A stretch of DNA of 64,000 nucleotides, from positions 62,001-126,000 of the forward strand of contig NZ_JAKUMM010000004.1 in the NCBI RefSeq assembly GCF_022601735.1, read 5' to 3'. Both the position numbers and the translations under genes were made by a program. The number at the start of each line of letters is the position of its first letter. Position 1 is the stretch's first letter. Shown here one piece after another: positions 44,848 through 53,666 of the stretch. Origin of the DNA: Atopomonas sediminilitoris (lineage in GTDB: Bacteria > Pseudomonadota > Gammaproteobacteria > Pseudomonadales > Pseudomonadaceae). The notes under the pieces are model-generated. The model was given only the letters and a program-made list of their open reading frames with translations, ran no database searches and was not told the DNA's origin.

Positions 44848-45195
44848 ATGCACCGGCTCTTGCTATTAAGCATCACCCTCCTGCTGGCAGCGTGCAGTAG
44901 CTCACCGCAACCAACCGCCCAGTTAGCACTCAGTGAGGCGGCGGTGGCGCAAGCTCAGGCGGTGGGTAGCCATGCTGAGGATGAGTCGCTCGCGCAAGCC
45001 TTGCGCAAATTAGAGCTGGCCCACGCAGCCAATGCCAGCGGTGATTATTACAATGCGCGTTTGTTGTCTGAGCAAGCTGAGCTAGATGCTCGCTTGGCTG
45101 AGGCGCAAGCCTTGATAGCTAAGCAGCAGCAAATCAATCAGCGACTACAGCAGCGCATTGATGCGTTAGAGCAAGCATTGGAGCAGCGTCCATGA
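44848..45195 (+). CDS. DUF4398-type lipoprotein
   Basis: 115 residues from ATG 44848, preferred over ATG 44842 because GAGG lies seven bases upstream. Signal with lipobox LLAAC (Cys about 17), then an all-helical mature part (EAAVAQAQAVG ... KLELAHAAN) with a coiled-coil C-terminus rich in Gln. The DUF4398 family commonly pairs with an OmpA-like lipoprotein. It overlaps the next gene by four bases (ATGA). Confidence 0.83.
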   Translation: MHRLLLLSITLLLAACSSSPQPTAQLALSEAAVAQAQAVGSHAEDESLAQALRKLELAHAANASGDYYNARLLSEQAELDARLAEAQALIAKQQQINQRLQQRIDALEQALEQRP

Positions 45196-46016
45196 GTTTC
45201 CGTGTATCACTCGCGGTGGTGGGGCTGGGCGTGCTGCTGTCCGGTTGTGCACAAAGCCCATGGCAAGAGCAAAGCCAGCCGCTGGCTGCCGTATTGGCTG
45301 AGCGTCAAGCGGCGCAGCAAGAGCTTGAACGCAATCCACAAGCATTACAGGCGGCCCCCCGTGATGTCGTGCGGGCCAGCGAAGCCTTGATGCGCGCTGA
45401 ACAGCTGTCTGGCCATGTGGGCGGTGAAGTAGAAGCCCGCCATTTTGCCTATTTAAGCGCCCGTTACAGCGCGTTGGCGTACAGCAAGGCGCAGCTGCTT
45501 GAGCTGGAGCGTGAGCAAACGTTGCTTGAGCGTCAGCGTGGGCAGTTGCACGTGAGTTTGCGCGCTGCTCGGCTGTCCAGTTGGCAGTCCGATGCCTTAG
45601 ATGCGGCGTTAACCGCCAAGATGCAGCGCATCGGCGCGGAGCAAACCGATCAAGGCTGGCTGTTAACCTTAGATAGCAAAGCCGTGCAGGCCAATGGTGA
45701 GCTCAATGCTCATGGACAACGGAGCTTGCTACGTCTGGCGCAATTTTTAGAGTCCAACCCGCAGCGCCGTGTGCGCATTGCCGGTCACAGTGACAATCAA
45801 GGGCAAACCGAAAGTCTGCGCTTGCAAGGCAATCGTTACGCCCGCCAAGTCGCCGAAACGCTGCAGGCACTGGGTGTGTCCAGCAGTCGTTTGCAGGTGC
45901 TCAGCTATGCTGGGGATAAGCCCCGCGTGGCTAATCGCTCAAGTGCAGGCCAACAGTTAAACCGTCGTGTGGAGTTGTTGTTATCCGATGCGCAAGGGCA
46001 TTTGCCTGCGCGTTAA
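45192..46016 (+). CDS. OmpA-family lipoprotein
   Basis: 274 residues. Lipobox LLSGC (Cys about 19), coiled-coil middle (about 30-140) and a C-terminal OmpA peptidoglycan-binding domain (about 155-270) with IAGHSDNQGQTE, LRLQGNRYARQVAETL and NRRVELLL. Predicted outer-membrane lipoprotein holding the wall. Last gene of the transpeptidase envelope cluster and coupled to the DUF4398 gene. Confidence 0.9.
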   Translation: MSFRVSLAVVGLGVLLSGCAQSPWQEQSQPLAAVLAERQAAQQELERNPQALQAAPRDVVRASEALMRAEQLSGHVGGEVEARHFAYLSARYSALAYSKAQLLELEREQTLLERQRGQLHVSLRAARLSSWQSDALDAALTAKMQRIGAEQTDQGWLLTLDSKAVQANGELNAHGQRSLLRLAQFLESNPQRRVRIAGHSDNQGQTESLRLQGNRYARQVAETLQALGVSSSRLQVLSYAGDKPRVANRSSAGQQLNRRVELLLSDAQGHLPAR

Positions 46017-46076
46017 CCCAAGGTTGGTATGTCGCAGCGGCTGTGATGTGCGCCGCTGCGAAGCAGGGAGTCATGC

Positions 46077-46706
46077 ATGAGTCAGTATTTTCATATCCAC
46101 CCAGATAACCCGCAGCCGCGGCTTATCAAGCATGCGCTGGAGATTATCCATGCCGGTGGAGTGATCGCCTATCCGACCGACTCCTCTTATGCCTTGGGTT
46201 GTCACATGGGTGACAAAGCGGCGATTGAACGTATCCGCCGCATTCGCCAGCTGGATGACAAGCATAACTTCACCTTGGTTTGCGCCGATTTATCGGTGCT
46301 TGGCAGTTATGCACGGGTTGATAACAGCACTTTCCGTTTACTGAAAGCGCACACGCCTGGGCCGTACACCTTTATTTTGGACGCCAGTCGTGAGGTGCCG
46401 CGCATGTTGCTGCACCCTAAACGCCGCACTATCGGCCTGCGTGTGCCGGCCAATCCGATCGCCCAAGCGCTGCTGGCGCAGTTGGGTGAGCCGTTGATGA
46501 GTGTGACCTTGCAATTGCCGGGTGATGACTTGCCGTTGGTTGATCCCGAAGTGATTCGTGAGCGCCTACAAAAGCATATTGATCTGGTGATTGATGGCGG
46601 TCATGGCGGGGTCGAGGCCTCTACGGTTATTAGTTTGCTGGAAGGCCGCAGTGAGGTATTGCGGGTGGGTTGTGGTGATCCCGCGCCGTTCGGTCTTGAT
46701 GATTAA
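46077..46706 (+). CDS. yciO: YciO-type Sua5/YrdC RNA-binding protein
   Basis: 209 residues. YrdC-like domain: GGVIAYPTDSSYALGCHMGDKAAI (about 27-50), LDDKHNFTLVC, HTPGPYTFIL and KRRTIGLRVP. The YciO branch is related to the threonylcarbamoyl-AMP synthase TsaC but is not proven to be the main tRNA-modifying enzyme. Upstream of trpS on the same strand; the yciO-trpS-scpAB neighbourhood is common in Pseudomonas. Confidence 0.9.
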   Translation: MSQYFHIHPDNPQPRLIKHALEIIHAGGVIAYPTDSSYALGCHMGDKAAIERIRRIRQLDDKHNFTLVCADLSVLGSYARVDNSTFRLLKAHTPGPYTFILDASREVPRMLLHPKRRTIGLRVPANPIAQALLAQLGEPLMSVTLQLPGDDLPLVDPEVIRERLQKHIDLVIDGGHGGVEASTVISLLEGRSEVLRVGCGDPAPFGLDD

Positions 46707-46750
46707 GTGTGTGCTTGGCGGCAAACGATGACCGCGTACCCGCACATGGC

Positions 46751-46756
46751 TATAAT
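46751..46756 (+). promoter_or_regulatory. Possible -10 element upstream of trpS
   Basis: TATAAT in the gap between yciO and trpS. I see no good -35 at 17 bp, so only the -10 is offered. Confidence 0.4.
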
Positions 46757-46791
46757 CCCCGATCTTATTTTGGCTTTTTAAGGAGCCCCTT

Positions 46792-48006
46792 TTGAGTTCC
46801 GTTGACTCGCAGCGACGTGTGCTGTCCGGCATGCGCCCCACTGGCCGTTTACATTTGGGCCACTACCACGGTGTTTTGAAGAATTGGGTTCGCCTCCAGC
46901 ACGAGTATGAATGCTTCTTCTTTATTGCTGATTGGCACGCACTGACCACCGGTTACGACGAGGTCAGCACCATCAGCCAAAGCGCCTGGGAGCTTGCGGT
47001 TGACTGGCTCGCAGCAGGGGTAAGCCCAAGTTCGGCCAATATCTTTATTCAGTCACAAGTCCCTGAGCACGCCGAACTGCATTTGTTGCTGTCGATGGTT
47101 TGTCCGCTGGGTTGGCTCGAACGCATGCCCACCTTTAAAGAGCAGCAAGAAAAGCTCAGCCACAAGGATCTCAACACCTACGGTTTCTTGGGTTATCCCT
47201 TGCTGCAGGCGGCCGATATTCTGATGTACCGCGCCGGCTTAGTGCCGGTGGGTGCTGATCAGGTGCCGCACATCGAGTTCTCGCGTGAAGTGGCGCGACG
47301 CTTTAATCATTTGTATGGCAAAGAGCCTGGCTTTGAAGAAAAGGCCGAGCAAGCGATACAAAAGATGGGCAAGAAAGCCGCCAAGCTGTTCAATAACTTA
47401 CGTCGCGCTTACAACGAAAAAGGCGATGAAGAGGCGTTGGAAACCGCGCGTGCGCTGCTTAAAGAGCAGCAAAATATCACCATCGGTGATAAAGAGCGCT
47501 TGTTTGGTTACTTAGAAGGCGGCGGCAAGGTGATTTTGGCCGAGCCACAAGCCTTGCTTACCGAAGCCTCGAAAATGCCAGGCTTAGACGGCGCCAAGAT
47601 GTCTAAGTCCTACGGCAACACGATTTCGCTGCGCGACACCACCGACGAAGTGGCGGAGAAGGTTAAGCGCATGCCGACTGACCCTGCGCGTGTGCGCCGC
47701 ACTGACCCGGGTGATCCGGCTAAGTGTCCGGTGTATCAGATGCACGAAGTGTACTCCGATGCCAGTACCCGCGATTGGGTACAACAAGGCTGTAAGAGTG
47801 CGGGTATCGGTTGTCTTGAGTGCAAGCAACCGATCATTAACTGCATTCAGGCTGAGTTGAAGCCGATGCAAGAGCGCGCAGCTGAGTACGAAAGCAATCC
47901 CGATTTGGTGCGCAGTATCTTGGCTGACGGCGCCGATAAAGCCCGCGAAGCCGCCCGCGAGACGCTGATTGAAGTGCGTCACGCGATGGGCTTGAACTAC
48001 CGCTAA
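46792..48006 (+). CDS. trpS: Tryptophanyl-tRNA synthetase with Fe-S-type cysteine motif
   Basis: 404 residues from TTG 46792, with AAGGAG six bases upstream; no ATG in this frame fits better. Class I signature HLGHYHG (about residues 21-27) and KMSKS in DGAKMSKSYGN (about 265). A C-terminal region contains Cys in C-x21-C-x6-C-x2-C (PAKCPVYQ, QQGCKSAGIGCLECK), close to the [4Fe-4S] motif C-x22-C-x6-C-x2-C known from Thermotoga TrpRS. Charges tRNA-Trp with tryptophan. Confidence 0.93.
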   Translation: MSSVDSQRRVLSGMRPTGRLHLGHYHGVLKNWVRLQHEYECFFFIADWHALTTGYDEVSTISQSAWELAVDWLAAGVSPSSANIFIQSQVPEHAELHLLLSMVCPLGWLERMPTFKEQQEKLSHKDLNTYGFLGYPLLQAADILMYRAGLVPVGADQVPHIEFSREVARRFNHLYGKEPGFEEKAEQAIQKMGKKAAKLFNNLRRAYNEKGDEEALETARALLKEQQNITIGDKERLFGYLEGGGKVILAEPQALLTEASKMPGLDGAKMSKSYGNTISLRDTTDEVAEKVKRMPTDPARVRRTDPGDPAKCPVYQMHEVYSDASTRDWVQQGCKSAGIGCLECKQPIINCIQAELKPMQERAAEYESNPDLVRSILADGADKAREAARETLIEVRHAMGLNYR

Positions 48007-48014
48007 GTGATGGC

Positions 48015-48836
48015 ATGAGCGACACGCCAAACGATGCAACGCCTGCTGCCACCCTGCAGCAGGAGTTGCCGTTTGCCTTGGTTTACGGCCAAGAAGTCAC
48101 ACAAATCCCGCAAGATCTGTATATCCCGCCGGATGCTCTGGAGGTATTTCTCGAGGCGTTCGAGGGGCCGCTGGATTTATTGCTGTACCTGATTCGTAAG
48201 CAAAATATCGACATTCTCGACATCCCTGTGGCCGAAATCACTCGGCAATACATGAGCTATGTTGAGCTGATGAAAACCGCGCACTTAGAGCTGGCCGCCG
48301 AGTATTTGGTGATGGCCGCCATGTTGGCGGAGATTAAGTCGCGTATGTTGCTGCCGCGAAGCGGCGAGATCGACGAAGAAGAAGACGATCCACGCGCCGA
48401 GCTGATTCGCCGTCTGCAAGAATACGAACGCTATAAAAAGGCTGCTGAAGATATCGATCAGTGCCCCCGCGTTGGCCGTGACACCTATGTGCCGGTCGTT
48501 GCGGCGCCTGAGGCGCGAGCGCGCAAACTGTTGCCTGAGGTTGACCTGCAAGAGCTGATGCTGGCACTGGCGGAAGTACTGCACCGTGCCGATATGTTTG
48601 AAAGCCACCAAGTCACCCGCGAAGTGCTGTCTACCCGCGAGCGCATGAGTCAAATTCTGGAGCAGCTCAAAGGTCAGCATTTTTTACCTTTCGGGCGCTT
48701 GTTCACTGCCGAAGAAGGCCGTTTAGGCGTGGTGGTAACCTTTATGGCGCTCCTTGAGCTGGTCAAAGAGTCATTGGTTGAGCTGGTGCAAAATGAAGGC
48801 TTTGCCCCCATTCATGTGCGTGCGCGGAGCGAATAA
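48015..48836 (+). CDS. scpA: Segregation and condensation protein ScpA
   Basis: 273 residues. Kleisin-type sequence FEGPLDLLLYLIRKQNIDILDIPVAEIT (about 49-76, quoted in part) typical of ScpA N-termini, followed by helical stretches and a winged-helix C-terminus (about 190-270). It bridges SMC heads with ScpB for chromosome compaction. The Pseudomonas copy has a longer N-terminal tail. Directly coupled to scpB. Confidence 0.94.
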   Translation: MSDTPNDATPAATLQQELPFALVYGQEVTQIPQDLYIPPDALEVFLEAFEGPLDLLLYLIRKQNIDILDIPVAEITRQYMSYVELMKTAHLELAAEYLVMAAMLAEIKSRMLLPRSGEIDEEEDDPRAELIRRLQEYERYKKAAEDIDQCPRVGRDTYVPVVAAPEARARKLLPEVDLQELMLALAEVLHRADMFESHQVTREVLSTRERMSQILEQLKGQHFLPFGRLFTAEEGRLGVVVTFMALLELVKESLVELVQNEGFAPIHVRARSE

Positions 48837-49642
48837 TGGATTTGAATGACACCGCCACCTTAGCCAGCCTGCTGGAAGCATTTTTGCTCGCCAGCGGTAA
48901 GCCGTTATCGCTGGAGCGTTTGGCTGACTTGTTTGAAGAGGGTGAGCGCCCAGACAGCAAACAAATCAAGGCCGCGCTGGCGCACTTAGATAAAAGCTGT
49001 AAAAAGCGTGCCTTTGAGCTTAAAGAGGTGGCCAGCGGTTACCGCCTGCAAATTCGCGATAGCTATGCACCGTGGGTGGGCCGTTTGTGGGAAGAAAAGC
49101 CGCAGCGTTATTCGCGCGCCTTTCTCGAAACCTTGGCCCTGATCGCTTACCGCCAGCCCATTACGCGTGGCGAAATTGAAGACATTCGCGGCGTCACAGT
49201 AAACAGCCAGATCATCAAAACCTTGCTCGAGCGGGATTGGATTCGTGTGGTGGGGCATCGTGATGTGCCGGGAAAACCGGCGATGCTGGCAACCACCCGC
49301 GCGTTTTTGGATTACTTCAACTTCTCAAGCCTTGATCAGTTACCGCCGCTGTCGGTGATCCGTGAGCTTGAGTTAGAACCTGAGTTGCCGTTGCAAGCCC
49401 CGCTAAGCGCCAAGGTCGTGGCGCCAGCAGTCGCTAACGCGGACGAAAGCCATGAGGAACCAGCCGACGCCGCGCACAAGCCGGCAGATAAAGACTTCCG
49501 CAGTCTTTTGGCTGAGTTAGACGCGATGGAGCAGGGCCTCAAAAGCGACTTTGATGATCTGCGCGAAGATGAGCAAGCGGATCAGGATGCGGGTCAGAGC
49601 GGCCATAGCAGCCCAGACGAACGCGACCCCTCGAGCGAATAA
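48836..49642 (+). CDS. scpB: Segregation and condensation protein ScpB
   Basis: 268 residues, start overlapping the scpA stop (TAATG). Two winged-helix domains (about 8-175) with PLSLERLADLFEE, RAFLETLALIAYRQPITRGEIE and WIRVVGHRDVPGKPAMLATT. The last 80 residues are acidic and low-complexity, as often in proteobacteria. Forms the SMC-ScpAB complex. The usual rluB neighbour does not follow here; an OsmC-type gene does. Confidence 0.94.
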   Translation: MDLNDTATLASLLEAFLLASGKPLSLERLADLFEEGERPDSKQIKAALAHLDKSCKKRAFELKEVASGYRLQIRDSYAPWVGRLWEEKPQRYSRAFLETLALIAYRQPITRGEIEDIRGVTVNSQIIKTLLERDWIRVVGHRDVPGKPAMLATTRAFLDYFNFSSLDQLPPLSVIRELELEPELPLQAPLSAKVVAPAVANADESHEEPADAAHKPADKDFRSLLAELDAMEQGLKSDFDDLREDEQADQDAGQSGHSSPDERDPSSE

Positions 49643-49709
49643 CCTGCGACTACCTTGCACTTATTGATGTTGGTCAATAGGTGCTTGGGCTGTTTGTTTA
49701 TAGAGTTAC

Positions 49710-49725
49710 ATACCCATAGGGGTAT
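49710..49725. promoter_or_regulatory. CsoR/CstR-like inverted repeat before the OsmC gene
   Basis: ATACCC-ATAG-GGGTAT is a perfect 6-bp-arm inverted repeat, the GC-tract-with-AT-flank pattern of CsoR/FrmR-family operators. It lies 21 bp upstream of the chosen start (49747). No CsoR-family gene is in the window, so a distant regulator would be needed. Confidence 0.5.
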
Positions 49726-49746
49726 CAGTATATGAATGAGGTGCTC

Positions 49747-50190
49747 ATGAGTAAGCAGGCAGTCGTAACCGCAGTGGTGCAATCGGGCTATCGCGTTGAA
49801 GTTAACGCGCGCGAGCATCGTTTTGTGATGGATCAGCCGGCTCAGGGCGGCGGTCAGGATGAAGGGCCAACGCCGTTAGAGTATGTGCTGGGCGCATTAG
49901 CCGGTTGTTTTGCCACGCTTGGGCGCATCATTGCCCATCAGCAAAAAATTACCCTACACGGTATGAGTATGCGCTTTGTCGGCGATTATGATCCCGCAGG
50001 TTTGCTAGGGCGTGACGAAAGCGTACGCCCTGGTTTTGCGCAGATTCGCGCCGAGGTGGACATCGATGCCGAGCTTGATCAAGCCGGCAAGCAAGCCTTG
50101 TTGGCCGCGATCGAGCGGCGGTGCCCGCTGGTCGATAACTTGCTGCATGGCACTGCGCTGGATGTGCAGTTAGCAGCACCGCCCGCTTAA
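49747..50190 (+). CDS. OsmC/Ohr-fold protein
   Basis: 147 residues from ATG 49747, chosen since GAGGTG stands just ahead; an ATG at 49732 is also in frame. OsmC fold with the two reactive Cys regions: GALAGCFATLG (about residue 52) and ERRCPLVDNLL (about 124). Predicted thiol-dependent peroxidase or persulfide-handling protein; the family cannot be narrowed further (YhfA-like is possible). Convergent with the racemase-like gene, with stops overlapping. Confidence 0.83.
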   Translation: MSKQAVVTAVVQSGYRVEVNAREHRFVMDQPAQGGGQDEGPTPLEYVLGALAGCFATLGRIIAHQQKITLHGMSMRFVGDYDPAGLLGRDESVRPGFAQIRAEVDIDAELDQAGKQALLAAIERRCPLVDNLLHGTALDVQLAAPPA

Positions 50191-51461
50191 GCGTTTTCGC
50201 TTAAAACCGGCCACTGCGCGACGATTTGTCCGTTGCGCACTGCGAGCAAGTCGCCAAATTGCAGCAGCACTGACTCACTTTGCCGTGGGCGTAAAAACAC
50301 ATGGTCATTGACCGCGAGCGCGCTGCGTTTTGACGCGTTGTAGAGCATCTGGTTGCTCGAATGACCGTACAGTGGATTGGCGGTTACCCCTTGTGGTTGC
50401 CAAGGGTCGGCGAGCCAATGGCCGCCATAGATGAAATGCGCTTGTTGCCACTGTGGGTCCCAAGCGGCTAAACCGCCGGCCAAGCGCTCAAGGCCTGGAA
50501 TTTCGGTGTGCGGCAAGGTTTTTAAAATGGGCGCGGCGATAAAGGCGGCGGGCTTAAAGCCTTGCAGCGTCGCTAGATCAAAGTCACTGGGCAGTAATAG
50601 GCAGGAGCCAGCCGAGAGGTCATTGCAGGGGCTGTTGTCGCGGTGCAGGGCGATGGTCGGCGAACCTGCGCCGTTGAAAATGGGCTGTTGCGCGAGCTGG
50701 CTGGGTGCGTGTTGCTGGATCTGATCAATCGCTTGCCGATACAAAGCACAGGCTTGCTGATAGCTCTGCTCGCGTGTGCTGATCAAACTGGGCACTTTGC
50801 CCACGTGCGCGTCGTAGCCCATCAGGCCAGTTAGCGCGAGGTGCTGCGGATGGGCTTGGAAAATCGTCAACAGAGCGGTCAGTTGCTGGAGGTCACGAAC
50901 ACCGCCGCGGTGCAGGCCCACATCCAGCTCAATGGCGATGCGCAGCTTAGTGCTGTGCGCTTGGGCGATGGCCAGGTATTCCTGCAAACGCTCGGGCGTG
51001 TCGATCAGCCAAGTCAGTTGTTGCTCAGGATTAAACGCACTGCGTAACGGCCGCTGATAGAACTGTGCACACGCCTGCGCCGGCATAGGTTTACCCAGCA
51101 AGATATCGCTCTGGGCAAAACGTTCGGCGCTTTGACGCAAGAAGGGCCAATGAAAACTCATCAGGGCATTGCTGCCCGTGCGTTCGCGAATGTAGGCCAG
51201 CAGATCCAAGCTAGGTAATGACTTCTCCACTAAGCGCAAGGTGGCCTGTGGCTTGAGGATTTGCTTGAGCGCAGCGATGTTGTGATCCAGCGCGTCCAGA
51301 TCAATCAGCAATTGCGGTTTGCCCGCACCTTGGCTACGCAGCATTTGGTTAAGGGTGCTAAAAGCGTTGGAGTAGGGGGCGCCGAGGTCGCTAGGCTTTA
51401 ACCAAGCCGCAGCGCCCAAACCTGCAGCCCCTAGACCTAACAGTAAGTGGCGGCGCTTCAT
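50187..51461 (-). CDS. Exported PLP-dependent alanine-racemase-like enzyme (DSD1-type)
   Basis: 424 residues. The N-terminus MKRRHLLLGLGAAGLGAAAW carries a twin-Arg-like pair and a hydrophobic stretch, suggesting export. The body has alanine racemase / D-threonine aldolase N-terminal barrel features: LLIDLDALDHNIAALK (about 51-66), VEKSLPSLDLLAYI with the candidate PLP Lys, and IELDVGLHRGGV. Related enzymes include D-serine dehydratase and D-threonine aldolase, so racemisation is not certain. Its ATG overlaps the stop of the lactone-oxidase gene (ATGA). Confidence 0.8.
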   Translation of the reverse strand: MKRRHLLLGLGAAGLGAAAWLKPSDLGAPYSNAFSTLNQMLRSQGAGKPQLLIDLDALDHNIAALKQILKPQATLRLVEKSLPSLDLLAYIRERTGSNALMSFHWPFLRQSAERFAQSDILLGKPMPAQACAQFYQRPLRSAFNPEQQLTWLIDTPERLQEYLAIAQAHSTKLRIAIELDVGLHRGGVRDLQQLTALLTIFQAHPQHLALTGLMGYDAHVGKVPSLISTREQSYQQACALYRQAIDQIQQHAPSQLAQQPIFNGAGSPTIALHRDNSPCNDLSAGSCLLLPSDFDLATLQGFKPAAFIAAPILKTLPHTEIPGLERLAGGLAAWDPQWQQAHFIYGGHWLADPWQPQGVTANPLYGHSSNQMLYNASKRSALAVNDHVFLRPRQSESVLLQFGDLLAVRNGQIVAQWPVLSENA

Positions 51462-52819
51462 GCGGTGACTCCCAATAAGCTGCGCATATAAGGGGTGAGA
51501 AACTTTCCTTGCGGATCCAACGCTTGGCGCACGCGTAAGAACTCATTCCAGCGCGGGTACAGCGGCGCTAGCTCCTTAGCGCTCAAGCTATGCCATTTGC
51601 CCCAGTGCGGCCTGCCGCCATATTGGCGGAAGATCGGTTCGGCCAAGGCAAACAGCTCGCGGTAATCTTGCTGAGCATATTGATGGATGGAGATCGACAC
51701 GCAGTCTTGGCCGTAGAACGGGCTAAGCCAAATGTCATCGGCCTTGACGAAGCGAAACTCCAACGGGAAAAACACCTGAATCGCGCTTTTACGCATGGCT
51801 TCAGTCAGCGCCTTGAAACAGGCAAAGCCCTGATCAAGGGGGAGCTGATACTCCATCTCGTTAAAGGCTGCCGTGCGTGGGGAGGGGAATATCTTCCACG
51901 CCGGTCCTACACGGGTGCTCTCTTCGACAAACACGCCGACCAGTTTCTGCAACGTGCTGTTTAGCCACGGCAGTTGTTTGGCGGTGTCGGCGGCAAATTC
52001 GAGAATTTCATTTTCATCAATACTGCTGCTGATCGGCGGGGTATCCGGCTCGTCGGTCAGCATTTGCCGTTTGATGATTGCCTTATCGCCATCAATAAAG
52101 CCCCAAAACTCAACGTGCCGATGTTGCAGTCGCTCGGCGGCGACCAGGCTTAACGCCTCCTCAAGGGTGGCCACTTGCACAGTTTCTTTGAGTTTATAAA
52201 GAGGTTAGTTTTGTAGCGTGATTTGGCTCATTACGCCGAGGCAGCCAAGTCCCACGCGCGCCGCATTAAATATTTCGCTGTGCTGTTGGGCGGAGCAGTC
52301 AAGGGCGATCCCATCAGCAGTTATCAGGCGAATATTGGTTACGTTGGCCGATAGGCAGGTTAGGTTACCGCCAGTGCCATGGGTGGCGGTGCTGATAGCC
52401 CCGCCGAGTGACTGCACATTGATATCCGGCTCATTAATCAGCGACTGCCCGGCAGCAGCGGCTAAGGCACTGACCTGCGCCAGCCGTGAGCCGGCCCAGT
52501 AGGTGCCTTGATGGCGTGCGGTGTCATGACTAACCGCACCGTTGAGTGCTTCCAGTGATAACAAGGTGTCATCAGACGGCACTAGCGCGCTGAATGAATG
52601 GGAGCCGCCGACCACGCGCAGTTGTTTGGCTGCCCTGACCACCTCGCTGATATGTGCTTCATCGCTGGCATAGATGAACTGTGCGGGGCTGGCCGATTGG
52701 TTGCCCGACCAATTGCCCCACTCGGCGGCATAGGCGCAATAGGCGGGCAGGCCAACGGCGCTGCCGGCGGCGAGGGTGCTCAAGTGTTGCAGCAGGTGAC
52801 GTCGGGTCAGGGCAGGCAT
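51458..52819 (-). pseudogene. D-arabinono-1,4-lactone oxidase-like FAD protein interrupted by an in-frame TAA
   Basis: A single reading frame of 454 codons is broken at codon 205 by TAA (52207-52205); the frame then continues without a shift (LQN-stop-PLYKLKETVQVATLEE) to the normal end. The 5' part encodes a Tat-like signal (TRRHLLQHLSTLAAG) and the FAD-binding VAO domain (RVVGGSHSFSAL, about residue 68; QSLGGAISTATHGTGG). The 3' part encodes the ALO domain ending HWGKWHSL and PYMRSLLG. No second lesion is seen. One CAA-to-TAA change would explain it. A GTG at 52180 could start the 3' half, but without the FAD domain. Confidence 0.85.
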
Positions 52820-52877
52820 TGTTATTCTCGTGCAATAAGCTGACAGATGGTCAGGTTATGCTCGGTGTGGTCTAGAT

Positions 52878-52891
52878 ACAAGCAAACTTGT
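52878..52891. promoter_or_regulatory. Inverted repeat, candidate operator of the divergent TetR gene
   Basis: ACAAG-CAAA-CTTGT lies between the lactone-oxidase/racemase genes and the TetR gene. The arms are 5 bp and perfect. TetR-type autoregulation and control of the oxidase-racemase pair is an inference from position. Confidence 0.5.
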
Positions 52892-52947
52892 GGTCAGTCA
52901 GGCATCATCAGCGACCATTAAGCCTCTAAACCACAGCAGGGGAAGCC

Positions 52948-53601
52948 ATGGCCAGTGTGGATAATGCAGAAGTCAGCGCCGGACTAAGGATCAGTCCGCG
53001 CCAACAACGAGCGCACGAGAAGATCGAGCGCATTCTCGATGCCCTTGCGCAGCTGTTACAAACGGAAGAGGTGGCCGCCCTCAGCGTGGCCTCGATCGCC
53101 CGTGCGGCGGGTTTGCCGGCGCCCACGCTGTATCACTATTTTCCGGATAAATTGTCGGTGTTGATGGCACTGGCCGAGCGCACCGCGCAACGGGTTGATA
53201 GCTTGGCCGAACAAGCATTGGCACCGCTGGCGGCGCAGGCCGAGCCGCAGGTTGATTGTCGTCAACTGGTGCAGACGATCTACCGCAGTTACCGCAGTGA
53301 GCCAGGCTATGTGCAGGTGTTGCGCGCCTGTCACAGCTCGCAAGAGCTCAAGCACATCGCCGAGCAATCCAACCAGCGCATGGCCGATGTCTTGGTGCAG
53401 GTGTTTGCCGGACGACTGCCTGAGTCGGCGCGTTCTGCCGTCAGGCGTATCGCCTTGATGCTGTCGCAGAGCTGTCAGGCGCACTTAGACATGGCGCTTG
53501 AGCAGTCAGATGAACGCGAAGCGTTGGCTATTGTCGATGAGGCAGGGCACATGATTGATGTGCTGTATCAGCATTACCGCGCGCATTATCTAGCGGACTA
53601 A
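52948..53601 (+). CDS. TetR-family transcriptional regulator
   Basis: 217 residues, CAGGGGAAGCC before the ATG. N-terminal HTH (about 22-70) with LSVASIARAAGLPAPTLYHYFPDKLSVL and a C-terminal ligand domain. Divergent from the oxidase-racemase pair, its likely target, with the dyad at 52878 between them. The effector is unknown. Confidence 0.87.
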   Translation: MASVDNAEVSAGLRISPRQQRAHEKIERILDALAQLLQTEEVAALSVASIARAAGLPAPTLYHYFPDKLSVLMALAERTAQRVDSLAEQALAPLAAQAEPQVDCRQLVQTIYRSYRSEPGYVQVLRACHSSQELKHIAEQSNQRMADVLVQVFAGRLPESARSAVRRIALMLSQSCQAHLDMALEQSDEREALAIVDEAGHMIDVLYQHYRAHYLAD

Positions 53602-53666
53602 GACAAACCTACAGGCCGTGCTGGGGCGCTTGCTACAATGGCGCGCTTATTCAGATGGAGATTGCG

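Noticed and set aside
51458..52819. Programmed recoding (selenocysteine or leaky stop) of the lactone oxidase
   Set aside because: The stop is TAA, not TGA or TAG, and no SECIS-like structure is seen; a nonsense change is simpler.
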